Virus record (IMG/VR): IMGVR_UViG_3300048928_000594 | Coordinates: 1-44,930 of that record | Strand: one strand, 5' to 3' | Source of the DNA: a virus | Length of the DNA stretch: 44,930 bases | Shown here: positions 7,219 through 14,174 of the stretch, one piece after another | Numbering within the stretch: position 1 is the stretch's first letter | Layout of the letters: the number at the start of each line of letters is the position of its first letter | Notes under the pieces: generated by a model | Database searches by the model: none | The model's input: the letters and a program-made list of their open reading frames with translations, nothing else | Told to the model about the DNA's origin: nothing | Translations under genes and position numbers: made by a program

Positions 7219-7576
7219 CCTTAACAGTGAAATCGTCTTCATCAAACACGCCATCTACATCGATCGACGTTATTTTTATGCCTTGAGTCCCATCCATAGG
7301 GGGCCAGCCTTCTTGACCGTTACCCTTATCCCAATCGAACAGTGCTCTAATACCGTGAGCGTTATATCCAAGCTCATACGCTATTGGCATAACGTGCCTG
7401 GCCAACATAATCAAAACCGCATTAAGAAGACCGTGTTTGCTTTCGCGCCACTCGTGATTACTCCAAAACTCGTTCATTTCTCGAAGCGCATCGTCAGTTA
7501 CGATGTCGTGGTCTATCTCAACTGTTAGCTCCGCTTTCCAGTCATAATCGACTGTGTACTTTTTGATGTTCCCCAT
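7211..7576 (-). CDS. DUF2528 family protein
   Basis: From the ATG at 7576 (AGAGGG Shine-Dalgarno) the gene encodes 121 residues beginning MGNIKKYTVDYDWKAELTVEID. The protein matches DUF2528 across its length: conserved LNAVLIMLARH, then FDWDKGNGQEGWPPMDGTQGIKI and an acidic end. DUF2528 proteins occur in the early-left regions of enterobacterial lambdoid phages, but I know of no defined activity. A longer open frame to 7675 adds 33 residues of low plausibility without a good ribosome site. It is the first gene after PL in leftward sense apart from the antisense zinc-finger gene, and is followed by two terminators. Confidence 0.85.
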   Translation of the reverse strand: MGNIKKYTVDYDWKAELTVEIDHDIVTDDALREMNEFWSNHEWRESKHGLLNAVLIMLARHVMPIAYELGYNAHGIRALFDWDKGNGQEGWPPMDGTQGIKITSIDVDGVFDEDDFTVKAA

Positions 7577-7836
7577 AGCCAACCCTCTGTAGTTACCCGC
7601 TGATGCGGGAGAAATGCTTTGGTGCTGGCTCCCCAAAATGAAGCAAGGAAGGCCGTCGTCGCCTTGGTGAGCCATTACCCCACCAACTAGCTAATAACCG
7701 TCTGCCAGCCCAAAACATTCCGTTTTGTGCACCCGACATTGTCCGCCGCGCGCCCGGTATGCCATGACCCCTTAAGGTCTGGATTAAAAAATCATCGTGA
7801 TTTACTGTTGTTTCTCAGGTTTGCAGAGGAACTAAA

Positions 7837-8142
7837 ATGGATACATCTTCCTGGAACAAATACGCGGTCTGCCCTTTATGCAAAGCAAGATTCCGAATCG
7901 GGCGAGTTAACCGTCATATCAAGACGCACACAGGCATCACACCTGAAAAAGAACGACTTATCAGAAATGCGGTTATTGCTTCATTAAGACGCTCATACGT
8001 TGAAGAAAGACTGGAGAGTGACCGCCGAAGCATTCAACAACGTAATATCAACGCTACTGATGTTTTGATGGGAAGAAAGCAGTTCCAACAATCAGGAAAG
8101 ACAGTTTCTGCTGGTGCTTTTGGCCAGGGTAAAAAGAAATAA
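7837..8142 (+). CDS. Small C2H2 zinc-finger protein, antisense to the PL transcript
   Basis: The 101-residue basic protein has a classical-looking zinc finger: C12 and C15 (CPLC), H27 and H31 (HIKTH), spacing C-X2-C-X11-H-X3-H, followed by TG as in eukaryotic linkers. After the finger comes a long Arg-rich helix (ERLIRNAVIASLRRSYVEERLESDRR) and a Lys-rich tail (GQGKKK). AGAGGAAC precedes the ATG. It is a probable DNA- or RNA-binding regulator. It is transcribed rightward, opposite to the surrounding left operon, between DUF2528 and the PL/OL region, so PL transcripts would be antisense to it. I do not recognise a named family. It could be an accessory regulator or an analogue of an antiterminator. 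Confidence 0.72.
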   Translation: MDTSSWNKYAVCPLCKARFRIGRVNRHIKTHTGITPEKERLIRNAVIASLRRSYVEERLESDRRSIQQRNINATDVLMGRKQFQQSGKTVSAGAFGQGKKK

Positions 8143-8152
8143 AAATCTTTAT

Positions 8153-8176
8153 AAAGCGCCACTTAATGACGCTTGA
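8153..8176 (-). terminator. Weak hairpin downstream of PL, possible terminator
   Basis: AAGCG pairs with CGCTT over an 11-14 nt loop. On the minus strand it is followed by TTTATAAAG. The rest of 8143-8400 contains no convincing gene; it would be the leader of the PL transcript. Confidence 0.3.
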
Positions 8177-8409
8177 AAAGACTTTTAAATTTACTCTGCA
8201 AATCGTTATGCCCTCCGCTTTGATCGCTATGCTGGCGTATGTCTTGCCTCGCCTGTAGCACCATCCATGATGTTGCAGGGAGCGATCGCACTGCGCAATG
8301 TCCGTCCGGTTTGCAGAGAAAATTTCCTGATTGTTAATGTGCAGGCTGACTCATGTCTGCCGCGGCTTAACTTCCGGTGGCCGCATCGCTGTGTTGTCGC
8401 GATGGGTTA

Positions 8410-8439
8410 AAGATACAGATAAAACTGTATTATCGTCAA
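8410..8439 (-). promoter_or_regulatory. Early-left promoter PL
   Basis: On the minus strand a -35 TTGACG (8439-8434) and a -10 TATCTT (8415-8410) are separated by 18 bp. One repressor operator lies between the hexamers and a second abuts the -35. Transcription would start near 8403 and run left. The first ~40 nt can form two small hairpins (ATCGC/GCGAT, then GCGGC/GCCGC). Confidence 0.7.
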
Positions 8440-8483
8440 CAGACAAAACTGTAATTTATTCGCGAATAAACATATGTATCTGT
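8415..8483. promoter_or_regulatory. Left operator cluster OL (three CI/Cro sites)
   Basis: Two perfect dyads ACAGATAAAACTGT (8415-8428) and ACAGACAAAACTGT (8439-8452), and one half-degenerate site ACATATGTATCTGT (8470-8483), match the sites at OR. They overlap PL as expected for repression by CI. Confidence 0.85.
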
Positions 8484-8512
8484 ATTGGAAGGTAATTAAT
8501 TTTTATTGAGAC

Positions 8513-8537
8513 GAAAAAAAACCGGCGAAAGCCGGTT
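8513..8537 (-). terminator. Intrinsic terminator of the cI transcript
   Basis: AACCGGC pairs with GCCGGTT across a GAAA/TTTC loop. On the minus strand it is followed by about eight Ts. It lies just after the cI stop codon and before OL/PL. Confidence 0.9.
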
Positions 8538-8559
8538 ATTTGAGAGAAGGTGGGGGGGT

Positions 8560-9192
8560 TTAGCGCTTTCTACGGTAAATTCGGTGTTCAATCATGACGC
8601 CGATAATAGTCAGCGGCTGGTGATCGCTGTTAATCACAGGATAGTCGTTGTTAAGCGGAACGAGTTCAAAGTGCTGTCGTCCACTGGCATCTGTGAAAGT
8701 TGGCCGGTACTTTTTGAACGTCGCCTGGTCGCCCCCGTTCTTAGCCACAACAAACTCACCAGGCACTGGTTCAACTTCCGGGTCGACAATGATCACATCA
8801 CCGGCTTTGAAGTCCGGCTCCATTGAGTCACCCTCAATGCGCAAAGCGAAACTGTATTCGGACAAATCTAGGTCTGTCAGGACATACTCAAGGCTGCCAT
8901 CAAAGGCCTCTATAGGATTTTTTTCTGCAAGCGCTCCTGCCTGCACATAACTAATCAAAGGAACTCTCCTGCTGTTCACTTCCGACATCGGCATAAATGC
9001 GCCGCCGTTCATTAGCCAGTCAGCATCGCATCTCAAAGCCTTGGCAATTCCAATTATATTACGTGGCTTTAGTGTCTTGCCATCCTCAATGCTCTGCCAT
9101 GACTGCTGTCTGATGCCCGCTCTTTCCGCGGCTTCTGTTTGAGTCAGCCCCAGCTCAATTCTTTTCTGTTTAACACGATCAGCAAGGCTCAC
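8560..9192 (-). CDS. cI: CI-type prophage repressor with S24 (LexA-like) autocleavage domain
   Basis: The 210-residue protein has an N-terminal XRE helix-turn-helix (residues ~5-60, LTQTEAAERAGIRQQSWQSIEDG) and a C-terminal S24 peptidase domain. An AG cleavage site is visible in QAGAL, the catalytic Ser in GDSMEPDF and the Lys in ATFKKYR. It should bind OL and OR to maintain lysogeny and self-cleave on RecA activation, giving SOS induction. The start is a GTG; an in-frame ATG alternative is absent and the nearby upstream ATG is closed by a stop. It is divergent from cro, with three operators between. Its HTH resembles that of Cro (both contain QQS-Q-IE), suggesting they read the same operators. 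Confidence 0.95.
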   Translation of the reverse strand: MSLADRVKQKRIELGLTQTEAAERAGIRQQSWQSIEDGKTLKPRNIIGIAKALRCDADWLMNGGAFMPMSEVNSRRVPLISYVQAGALAEKNPIEAFDGSLEYVLTDLDLSEYSFALRIEGDSMEPDFKAGDVIIVDPEVEPVPGEFVVAKNGGDQATFKKYRPTFTDASGRQHFELVPLNNDYPVINSDHQPLTIIGVMIEHRIYRRKR

Positions 9193-9271
9193 TTTCTTCT
9201 CATTCCTTCAGTTCTTCTCGCTTTCATTGGCCTGCATCCTGGCAGAAAAAGTTACCGAATCCCTTAACCCA

Positions 9272-9300
9272 AGAATCACAGTTAAAACTGTTATTGACAA
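9272..9300 (-). promoter_or_regulatory. Candidate repressor-maintenance promoter PRM
   Basis: On the minus strand TTGTCA (9300-9295) and GATTCT (9277-9272) are 17 bp apart, with one operator filling the spacer. The -10 is weak, as expected for an activated PRM, and the leader to the cI GTG would be about 70 nt. Confidence 0.5.
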
Positions 9301-9336
9301 ACAGAAATAACTGTCTCAGAATACAGATAAAACTGT
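9278..9336. promoter_or_regulatory. Right operator cluster OR (three CI/Cro sites)
   Basis: Three perfect dyads: ACAGTTAAAACTGT (9278-9291), ACAGAAATAACTGT (9301-9314) and ACAGATAAAACTGT (9323-9336). Start-to-start spacing is 23 and 22 bp. They cover both PR and PRM. Confidence 0.9.
9294..9322 (+). promoter_or_regulatory. Early-right promoter PR
   Basis: A perfect -35 TTGACA (9294-9299) and a -10 CAGAAT (9317-9322) are 17 bp apart and lie among the three OR sites. Transcription would begin just upstream of cro. Confidence 0.75.
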
Positions 9337-9345
9337 GGAGGTGAT

Positions 9346-9561
9346 ATGGAAACAATTTCTCAGCGCCTCAAGCAAAAACGTGAAGAGATGAATATGTCTC
9401 AGTCTCAGCTGGCCGCACTTGCTGGGATGAAGCAGCAATCTCTTCAGGCCATCGAGGCAGGGACAACTAAGCGTCCACGTTATTTGGTTGAGCTGGCTCG
9501 CGCACTTAAGTGCGACCCGGAATGGCTGTTATTCGGTGATAACGACGTGAAAGCTCATTAA
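9346..9561 (+). CDS. cro: Cro-type repressor
   Basis: The 71-residue protein is a single XRE helix-turn-helix domain (MSQSQLAALAGMKQQSLQAIEAG). It begins at an ATG with GGAGGTGAT just upstream and directly follows OR and PR. Position, size and its HTH similarity to the divergent CI protein identify it as Cro. Cro would shut off cI and damp early transcription during lytic growth. Confidence 0.93.
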   Translation: METISQRLKQKREEMNMSQSQLAALAGMKQQSLQAIEAGTTKRPRYLVELARALKCDPEWLLFGDNDVKAH

Positions 9562-9567
9562 CACCAC

Positions 9568-9617
9568 CGCTCTTTAACAATCAAAACTCAAATGTAAACC
9601 GGCTGATTCTTCAGCCG
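9568..9617 (+). promoter_or_regulatory. nutR-like site: boxA plus boxB-like hairpin
   Basis: The boxA sequence CGCTCTTTAACA (9568-9579) is followed 20 nt later by a hairpin CGGCTGA-TTCT-TCAGCCG (9600-9617). Placement between cro and cII matches lambda nutR. The loop is not the lambda GNRA-like type, so the RNA-binding partner is uncertain. No N gene was recognised in the window. Confidence 0.7.
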
Positions 9618-9647
9618 AATCAACTAATCACGAAGGAAGTATCGCAA

Positions 9648-9869
9648 ATGGAAAGTTCAACAACACGCAACAAAGCGGAGGCGCGGCGGATAGAGAGCTG
9701 GTTACACAGCCAGATCGCAGAACTGGGCGCGACTCGCATCGCAGAACTGCTTGGCGTCAACAAATCGACGGTGAGTCGGTGGCGGGAGAACCTGGTGCCG
9801 AACATGTCGCTTTTGCTGGCAATCCTCATCTCTAACCGTGAAGGGGAAAAGAGGGATTTCGAGGCATGA
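9648..9869 (+). CDS. cII: CII-family transcriptional activator
   Basis: The 73-residue protein has the CII helix-turn-helix (IAELGATRIAELLGVNKSTVSRWR) and the short C-terminal helix NMSLLLAILI used for tetramerisation. It lies after cro and the nutR-like site, with GAAGGAAG as ribosome binding site. It is about 24 residues shorter than lambda CII (97 residues). CII normally activates the establishment promoter for cI and the int promoter; I did not find clear TTGC-N6-TTGC boxes. Confidence 0.85.
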   Translation: MESSTTRNKAEARRIESWLHSQIAELGATRIAELLGVNKSTVSRWRENLVPNMSLLLAILISNREGEKRDFEA

Positions 9870-9954
9870 GAGTTACAAAAATGGCGAAAGCCCCTCTGCT
9901 GGAACAGTTGGGGCTTTCAGGTGGAATTAACTGGATCAATTCACAGGAGCAATT

Positions 9955-10773
9955 ATGACAACGCTTTCTCAGCTGTACAAGCAAAAGGATAAAAACGGCA
10001 CCGGAACTACGGTCAAGAAGACATTCATGGTCCCGTTTGAAGAGTTGTATCTCGAAGACGGCGACAACATGCGACCGCTTGATGAAGAGCATGCACGGAA
10101 AATGCGTGACCTCTGGAAGTCAGGTGCTGATCTCCCGGCTCTGTCGGTTCAGGTAACCGAAAAGGGCGTGAAAATTGTCGATGGACAGCACCGTTATATC
10201 GGGGCCGGTTATGCCATCGCAGACGGCATTAGCATCCCGCGCATTGAGTGCAAAGACTTCATCGGTACAGAACTGGAAAGGCTTGCTCACCAGGCAGGTA
10301 GCAACGACGGTCTGGCCATCACCCCTATTCAACGAGCCAGGCAGTATAACCGGGCCAAAAACCTCGGTCATACCGTGCAGGAAATCGCTGCGGCTTTTCA
10401 CCGCTCGGTAACTGACGTTGAAAGCCACCTTCAGCTTCTCTCTTCGGGAGATGTGCTGATCGGCATGGTGGAATCTGGAGAGGTTTCAGCAAGCACCGCC
10501 GTAGCCCTGAGCCGGGAGCATGGACCAAAAGCAGCCACAGTGGCGACAGAGGGTCTGGCTAAGGCCAAAGCTGCCGGTAAGAAAAAGCTCACCCGTAGCG
10601 CTGCCATCCCTCAGCTATCCCCGTCGCGCGCCCGTCGCCTCGCCGAGTTGCTGGCAGATGCAGAAATCGAAAATAACCGCCTCACAGTGCCCGCTACGGC
10701 GCTCGACGAGGTTATGGCAATCATCGGTGAGCAAAAAGCTCTGCTGCGCGACAGTGGCTGGGAGGAAGCGTGA
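9955..10773 (+). CDS. ParB/Spo0J-like nuclease-domain protein
   Basis: The 272-residue protein has an N-terminal ParB-like domain. It shows VPFEELYLEDGDNMRPLDEEHARKMRDL (~26-53), then the signature VDGQHRYIGAGYA (residues ~74-86), followed by a helical KorB-like DNA-binding segment (TPIQRARQYNRAKNLGHTVQEIAAAFHRSVTDVESHLQLL). Members of this fold bind and hydrolyse CTP or act as nucleases. There is no ParA partner here, so plasmid-like partitioning is unlikely. Its place just upstream of the replication genes (4-bp overlap with the initiator) suggests a role in phage replication or its control. Confidence 0.85.
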   Translation: MTTLSQLYKQKDKNGTGTTVKKTFMVPFEELYLEDGDNMRPLDEEHARKMRDLWKSGADLPALSVQVTEKGVKIVDGQHRYIGAGYAIADGISIPRIECKDFIGTELERLAHQAGSNDGLAITPIQRARQYNRAKNLGHTVQEIAAAFHRSVTDVESHLQLLSSGDVLIGMVESGEVSASTAVALSREHGPKAATVATEGLAKAKAAGKKKLTRSAAIPQLSPSRARRLAELLADAEIENNRLTVPATALDEVMAIIGEQKALLRDSGWEEA

Positions 10774-11804
10774 ACACTGCAAAAATTCTCAACTTCCCCG
10801 GTAATGATCCGGGGCAACTCAGGAGCAACCGGATGGAGAACCAGAGAACCGGTTTCATCCCGTTGTACCGGAGTGTGCTTAAGCAATCCTGGTCGAAGGA
10901 CGTATTCCTGCGCACGTTGTGGGAAAACCTGCTGTTGTCTGCCGCCCGTCAGCCTTACACAGCAAACTTCAAGGGTCGCCAATGGCCGCTGCTAACCGGA
11001 CAACTGGTAACCACCTCAGCCGACCTCGGGCTGAATTTATGCGACAGGGAAGGGAAGCCATGCAGTCGTCACGCCGTAGACAGGATGCTGGATGTTTTCG
11101 AGCGCGAAGGGATGATTTCTCGCTCAGGAGAAAAGAGAAAAGGCTCTGTGATAACCATCACAAATTATGCTGAATATGCTCAAAAAATGGACGATTCATC
11201 CGCGCATTACCCCGCGCAAATCTCCGCGCTTAATGCCGAGCATGACGAAGCCAGTAATGGCGCGGCTTCCGATGGTGGTGCCGCGCATAAGGCCGAGCAT
11301 TTAGCCGAGCGTTTACCCGAGAATCATGAACAACAAAGTAATAACAACAATAAAAACATTAAAAGATCTTCGTCGAAGAATTCTCGCGAATTCACCGACG
11401 ACCGACTGATGAAATTTTTATCTGCTCATCCTGAAGCTGTGATTTACACACCGACAGGTGCCAAGTGGGGCACCGCTGACGACCTGAGAGCCGCAGAGTG
11501 GATCGCCATCCGCGTGAAGAAAATAAACCCCACCTGCAAAGAGCCCGACCTGAAAGCCTGGGCAAATGACGTTCGCCTGACTAACCAGATTGACGGGCGG
11601 ACACACCGTGAAATTTGCGACCTGTACGACTGGGCCAGCAAGCACCACTTCTGGCAGACCAACATCCTCTGTCCCGCCAGCCTGCGCAAGCAGTGGGACA
11701 AGTTGACGATGCAGCGCGCTGCATCAGGAACCGAGGTTTCCGCCGCTGGCAAACCGAAAGTTGACCTGAAAAACACTGACTGGATTCACGGGGTGACGTT
11801 ATGA
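10770..11804 (+). CDS. O-like replication initiation protein containing the origin
   Basis: The 344-residue protein occupies the lambda O position, immediately before the P-like helicase loader. The N-terminal half (TGFIPLYRSVLKQSW, then a winged-helix region to ~residue 130) should bind iterons. The middle (~140-205) is low-complexity and encodes repeated four-residue units (SAHY, PAQI, SALN, AEHD; later AAHK, AEHL, AERL, PENH) that are the translation of tandem 12-bp DNA iterons. The C-terminal part (FTDDRLMKFL ... DLYDWASKHHFWQTNILCPASLRKQWDKL) resembles the DnaT-like DNA-binding domain of phage primosomal proteins. It overlaps the gene on each side by 4 bp. Confidence 0.85.
   Translation: MNTAKILNFPGNDPGQLRSNRMENQRTGFIPLYRSVLKQSWSKDVFLRTLWENLLLSAARQPYTANFKGRQWPLLTGQLVTTSADLGLNLCDREGKPCSRHAVDRMLDVFEREGMISRSGEKRKGSVITITNYAEYAQKMDDSSAHYPAQISALNAEHDEASNGAASDGGAAHKAEHLAERLPENHEQQSNNNNKNIKRSSSKNSREFTDDRLMKFLSAHPEAVIYTPTGAKWGTADDLRAAEWIAIRVKKINPTCKEPDLKAWANDVRLTNQIDGRTHREICDLYDWASKHHFWQTNILCPASLRKQWDKLTMQRAASGTEVSAAGKPKVDLKNTDWIHGVTL
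11199..11372. other. Probable replication origin: two 4x12-bp iteron arrays plus AT-rich block
   Basis: Eight 12-mers of the form NCCG(C/A)GCNNNNN are in perfect 12-bp phase within two arrays. The first starts at 11199, 11211, 11223 and 11235; the second at 11280, 11292, 11304 and 11316. Examples are TCCGCGCATTAC, GCCGAGCATTTA and GCCGAGCGTTTA. The 33-bp spacer holds the inverted repeat GAAGCC/GGCTTC. An A/T-rich stretch (11328-11370) follows at once. Location inside the initiator gene and the iterons-then-AT layout match lambda ori. Confidence 0.75.
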
Positions 11805-12487
11805 AAAGCCTTGCTGAGCAGATGCACAACTTCGACCGCGAGCAGATGCGCCGCTTCGCGCACAACCTGCCTGAACAGTATCAGGAAGAGTCACCTACTG
11901 AGCGGGTAGCACAAATCATTAACGGCGTTTTCACACAACTCCTGGCGGCATTCCCCGCGGCCATGGCTGGCCGTAGCCAGGATGAGTTTGATGAGATACG
12001 CCGTCAGTGGGTTAAAGCGTTTGCCGAGAACGGAATAACAGACATGGAAACTGTTGATCGGGGTATGCGAGTTGCCCGCCGTCAGGAAAAACCCTTCCTC
12101 CCGTCGCCAGGACAATTCGTCGCCTGGTGCAAGGAAGAGGCGCAGGCATTCGGAATCACCGCTGACGACGTGATGACCGAGTTCTGGAAGTGGAGAAAGA
12201 TGGTTTTCCAGTACCCAAGCAGTGAGCAGTACCCATGGCCGCAGCCGGTTCTCTATCACATCTGCCTGGAGATTCGCCGCCGCAGTACTGACGGCCAGTT
12301 AAGCCAGAAAGAGCTGCAAAACGCCGCCGCCGATGTACTGGCCTACTGGGAAAAACGAGCCGCTGAAGGGCATCCGGTGCCACCTGTACGCCGCGCCTTG
12401 CAGGCGCCGAAGGCAGAGCAAGGCCCAACTCCTGCGCAGTTACTCAAAGCGCGCTACGAACGCATGAAGAATAACGGGAAGGTGTGA
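11801..12487 (+). CDS. Replication protein P-like helicase loader
   Basis: The 228-residue protein matches the lambda P family along its length. It begins MKSLAEQMHNFDREQMRRFAHNLPEQY, then VAQIINGVFTQLLAAFPAAM, then RRQWVKAFAENGITDMETVDRGMRVARRQEKPFLPSPGQFVAWC, which is the conserved P core. P proteins deliver host DnaB helicase to the initiator at ori. The gene overlaps the initiator by 4 bp and is followed one base later by ren. Confidence 0.94.
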   Translation: MKSLAEQMHNFDREQMRRFAHNLPEQYQEESPTERVAQIINGVFTQLLAAFPAAMAGRSQDEFDEIRRQWVKAFAENGITDMETVDRGMRVARRQEKPFLPSPGQFVAWCKEEAQAFGITADDVMTEFWKWRKMVFQYPSSEQYPWPQPVLYHICLEIRRRSTDGQLSQKELQNAAADVLAYWEKRAAEGHPVPPVRRALQAPKAEQGPTPAQLLKARYERMKNNGKV

Positions 12488-12488
12488 G

Positions 12489-12782
12489 ATGACAGGCAAA
12501 GGAGCGATTTTTGAATACCTGAAAACCCATAAGACATTCTGCTCGGCTGATGTGTCTGCCTTCAGCGGCGTATCGCATACCGGCATCAACCAGGCAGCCA
12601 GCGATCTGGCGCGAAAGGGGCTTCTGGTAGTCGACGGGAAAGTGTGGCGCACCGTGTATTACCGCATGGTCACCGATGATGAGAAAGAGGGTCGCAGAAG
12701 CACCAACCGGATTTTTCAGGAGTGTCGCAACAGCGAGGCGATGAAGCGGGTACTGGCGGTTTACGGGAGAACACAGGTATGA
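12489..12782 (+). CDS. ren: Ren protein (protection from Rex exclusion)
   Basis: The 97-residue protein aligns by eye with lambda Ren: MTGKGAIFEYLKTHKTFCSADVSAFSGVSHTGINQAASDLARKGLL, then VDGKVWRTVYYR and the end STNRIFQECRNSEAMKRVLAVYG. It carries a winged-helix-like fold. In lambda it protects against RexAB exclusion. Its position after the P-like gene is exactly that of lambda. Confidence 0.92.
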   Translation: MTGKGAIFEYLKTHKTFCSADVSAFSGVSHTGINQAASDLARKGLLVVDGKVWRTVYYRMVTDDEKEGRRSTNRIFQECRNSEAMKRVLAVYGRTQV

Positions 12783-13390
12783 ACAAACAAGATTATGACA
12801 GGCTCACATTCAACCAGCTTGCCGAGCGCAACGCTGAGCACGTAACCGCTATTGCACGGTTAGAAGTGCAGGTTAAGCAGCTGACAGAGGCAAACCAACA
12901 AATGCGCGATGAGGCGCTGAATTCTACCAGCGCGCTTTACGATGTGGTGGCTGAGAATGTCGGTATGGATTCATTTGTCGAATCGATGCTCGCTATCGCA
13001 TGGCAAGGAGGTTCTGCCGATGGTTCAGACATTCAGGAATTAGCGCTTAAGTGTGGTCTCATTCGTCAGGAGGTCTACTGCGCCGAAAAGCACGAAAACA
13101 TGGTAGATGACCCAGGCAATTTCGAAGATGGCGATGCGCTTTACTTCCGCGTAGAAACCCCCGCCACCGACGCCATCCTCGCCTCCCTGCGCGCAGAAGG
13201 GGTGGAGATGGCAATGGAAGCTGCGAAGCCGGAAGTGGCTAAGGAGTTTCAGCGCGAGACTTTTGATCAGTGCGTGACAGCAGCAGTGAAATACCCTCAA
13301 AGCGATCTGGCAGGAAGGGTTGAAATGGTCGCCTGGCTTGAATTGTTCGCCGCCCAGCTCCGCAGCAAATCGGAGGTGCAGCATGACTAA
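12779..13390 (+). CDS. Ead/Ea22-like accessory phage protein (203 aa)
   Basis: The start is the ATG at 12779, which overlaps the ren stop (ATGA), giving MNKQDYDRLTFNQLAERNAEH. A predicted coiled-coil of about 30 residues (IARLEVQVKQLTEANQQMRDEA) is followed by a variable acidic region. The C-terminus (EVAKEFQRETFDQCVTAAVKYPQSDLAGRVEMVAWLELFAAQLRSK) resembles the tail of many enterobacterial phage accessory proteins. Such mosaic proteins are common between the replication genes and ninB; their function is not known. Confidence 0.7.
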   Translation: MNKQDYDRLTFNQLAERNAEHVTAIARLEVQVKQLTEANQQMRDEALNSTSALYDVVAENVGMDSFVESMLAIAWQGGSADGSDIQELALKCGLIRQEVYCAEKHENMVDDPGNFEDGDALYFRVETPATDAILASLRAEGVEMAMEAAKPEVAKEFQRETFDQCVTAAVKYPQSDLAGRVEMVAWLELFAAQLRSKSEVQHD

Positions 13391-13886
13391 CAACGACGAT
13401 CTGGCGCTGAAGCTGAAAGCAGCGGCTGAGAAAGCACTGCCGGCTATTGAAAAATACGAGGCCGGTGAGATTGATGGCGATGATGCGCTGGAGATGCTGA
13501 GTGACTTCACGGACGTGATTAAGCCAGCCAACATCCTCGCCCTGCTGGCAGAGCGTGACGCCGACAAGAAGCGGATCGCTGAGCAGCAAGAGCACATTAG
13601 CAGCCTTGATGAAGGTGTGAACATGTTGCTCGCGCAATATGACCAACTGGCATCTGCTATCGGCTGGACAACTGAAAAAGCACTTGCTGGTGAAGGTAAT
13701 CAAGATCAATACGCAGAAGCCATGGTTAAGCGCATCTCCGAGCTGGAAGCCCGGACGGTGAGCGTTAAGTTGAGGACGCCAGGTATCATCAAATCGCCGA
13801 TTGGCATGCATTGCGAGGTATGGGAAAGAGCAGAGGTTGAATCTGCAATCGCTGCTGCTGGCATCAAACTGGAAGTGGGGGAGTAA
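13383..13886 (+). CDS. Ead/Ea22-like accessory phage protein (167 aa)
   Basis: From the ATG at 13383, which overlaps the previous gene by 8 bp, the frame encodes 167 residues starting MTNNDDLALKLKAAAEKALP. It contains the characteristic LLAERDADKKRIAEQQEHISSLDEGVNML coiled coil and a short C-terminal domain (SPIGMHCEVWERAEVESAIAAAGIKLEVGE). This is the modular Ead/Ea22-type architecture. No enzymatic motif is visible; the role is unknown. Confidence 0.72.
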   Translation: MTNNDDLALKLKAAAEKALPAIEKYEAGEIDGDDALEMLSDFTDVIKPANILALLAERDADKKRIAEQQEHISSLDEGVNMLLAQYDQLASAIGWTTEKALAGEGNQDQYAEAMVKRISELEARTVSVKLRTPGIIKSPIGMHCEVWERAEVESAIAAAGIKLEVGE

Positions 13887-13888
13887 TC

Positions 13889-14074
13889 ATGGCAGCACAA
13901 CTGAGCCGGGAGCGGCTGGAAGAAAGAATCAGAGCAGAAATTGAACTGTTAGAAATATCGTTAAAAAATGGTGGTAGTGACAGCCCTCATAACGACGAGG
14001 AGTTACTCGAGGTCTTCCGCATGGCACTGGCGGGAATGGACAGCGAGCCGGTGGCGTGGCATTCATTAGTCTGA
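13889..14074 (+). CDS. Truncated Ead-like protein (61 aa)
   Basis: The 61-residue frame begins MAAQLSRERLEERIRAEIELLE, typical of phage Ead-like proteins, but stops soon after MDSEPVAWHS, where such proteins normally continue. Between the stop and 14160 another frame reads AQPLYTAPKQ, a motif that usually lies near the end of the same family. This suggests an internal deletion or frameshift next to the inverted AT-rich gene that follows. I treat it as a probably broken gene; the shortened product may still be made. Confidence 0.5.
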   Translation: MAAQLSRERLEERIRAEIELLEISLKNGGSDSPHNDEELLEVFRMALAGMDSEPVAWHSLV

Positions 14075-14174
14075 CGGCGAAGGTTGTTGGTGATACATCG
14101 AAGAGCAGCGTTAAAATCGCGGCGGTGTAACAGCACAGCCGCTCTACACCGCACCGAAGCAGAATAGTATTTAG

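Noticed and set aside
9562-9660. CII boxes (TTGC-N6-TTGC) for PRE
   Set aside because: The motif was sought on both strands around cro and cII and not found convincingly.
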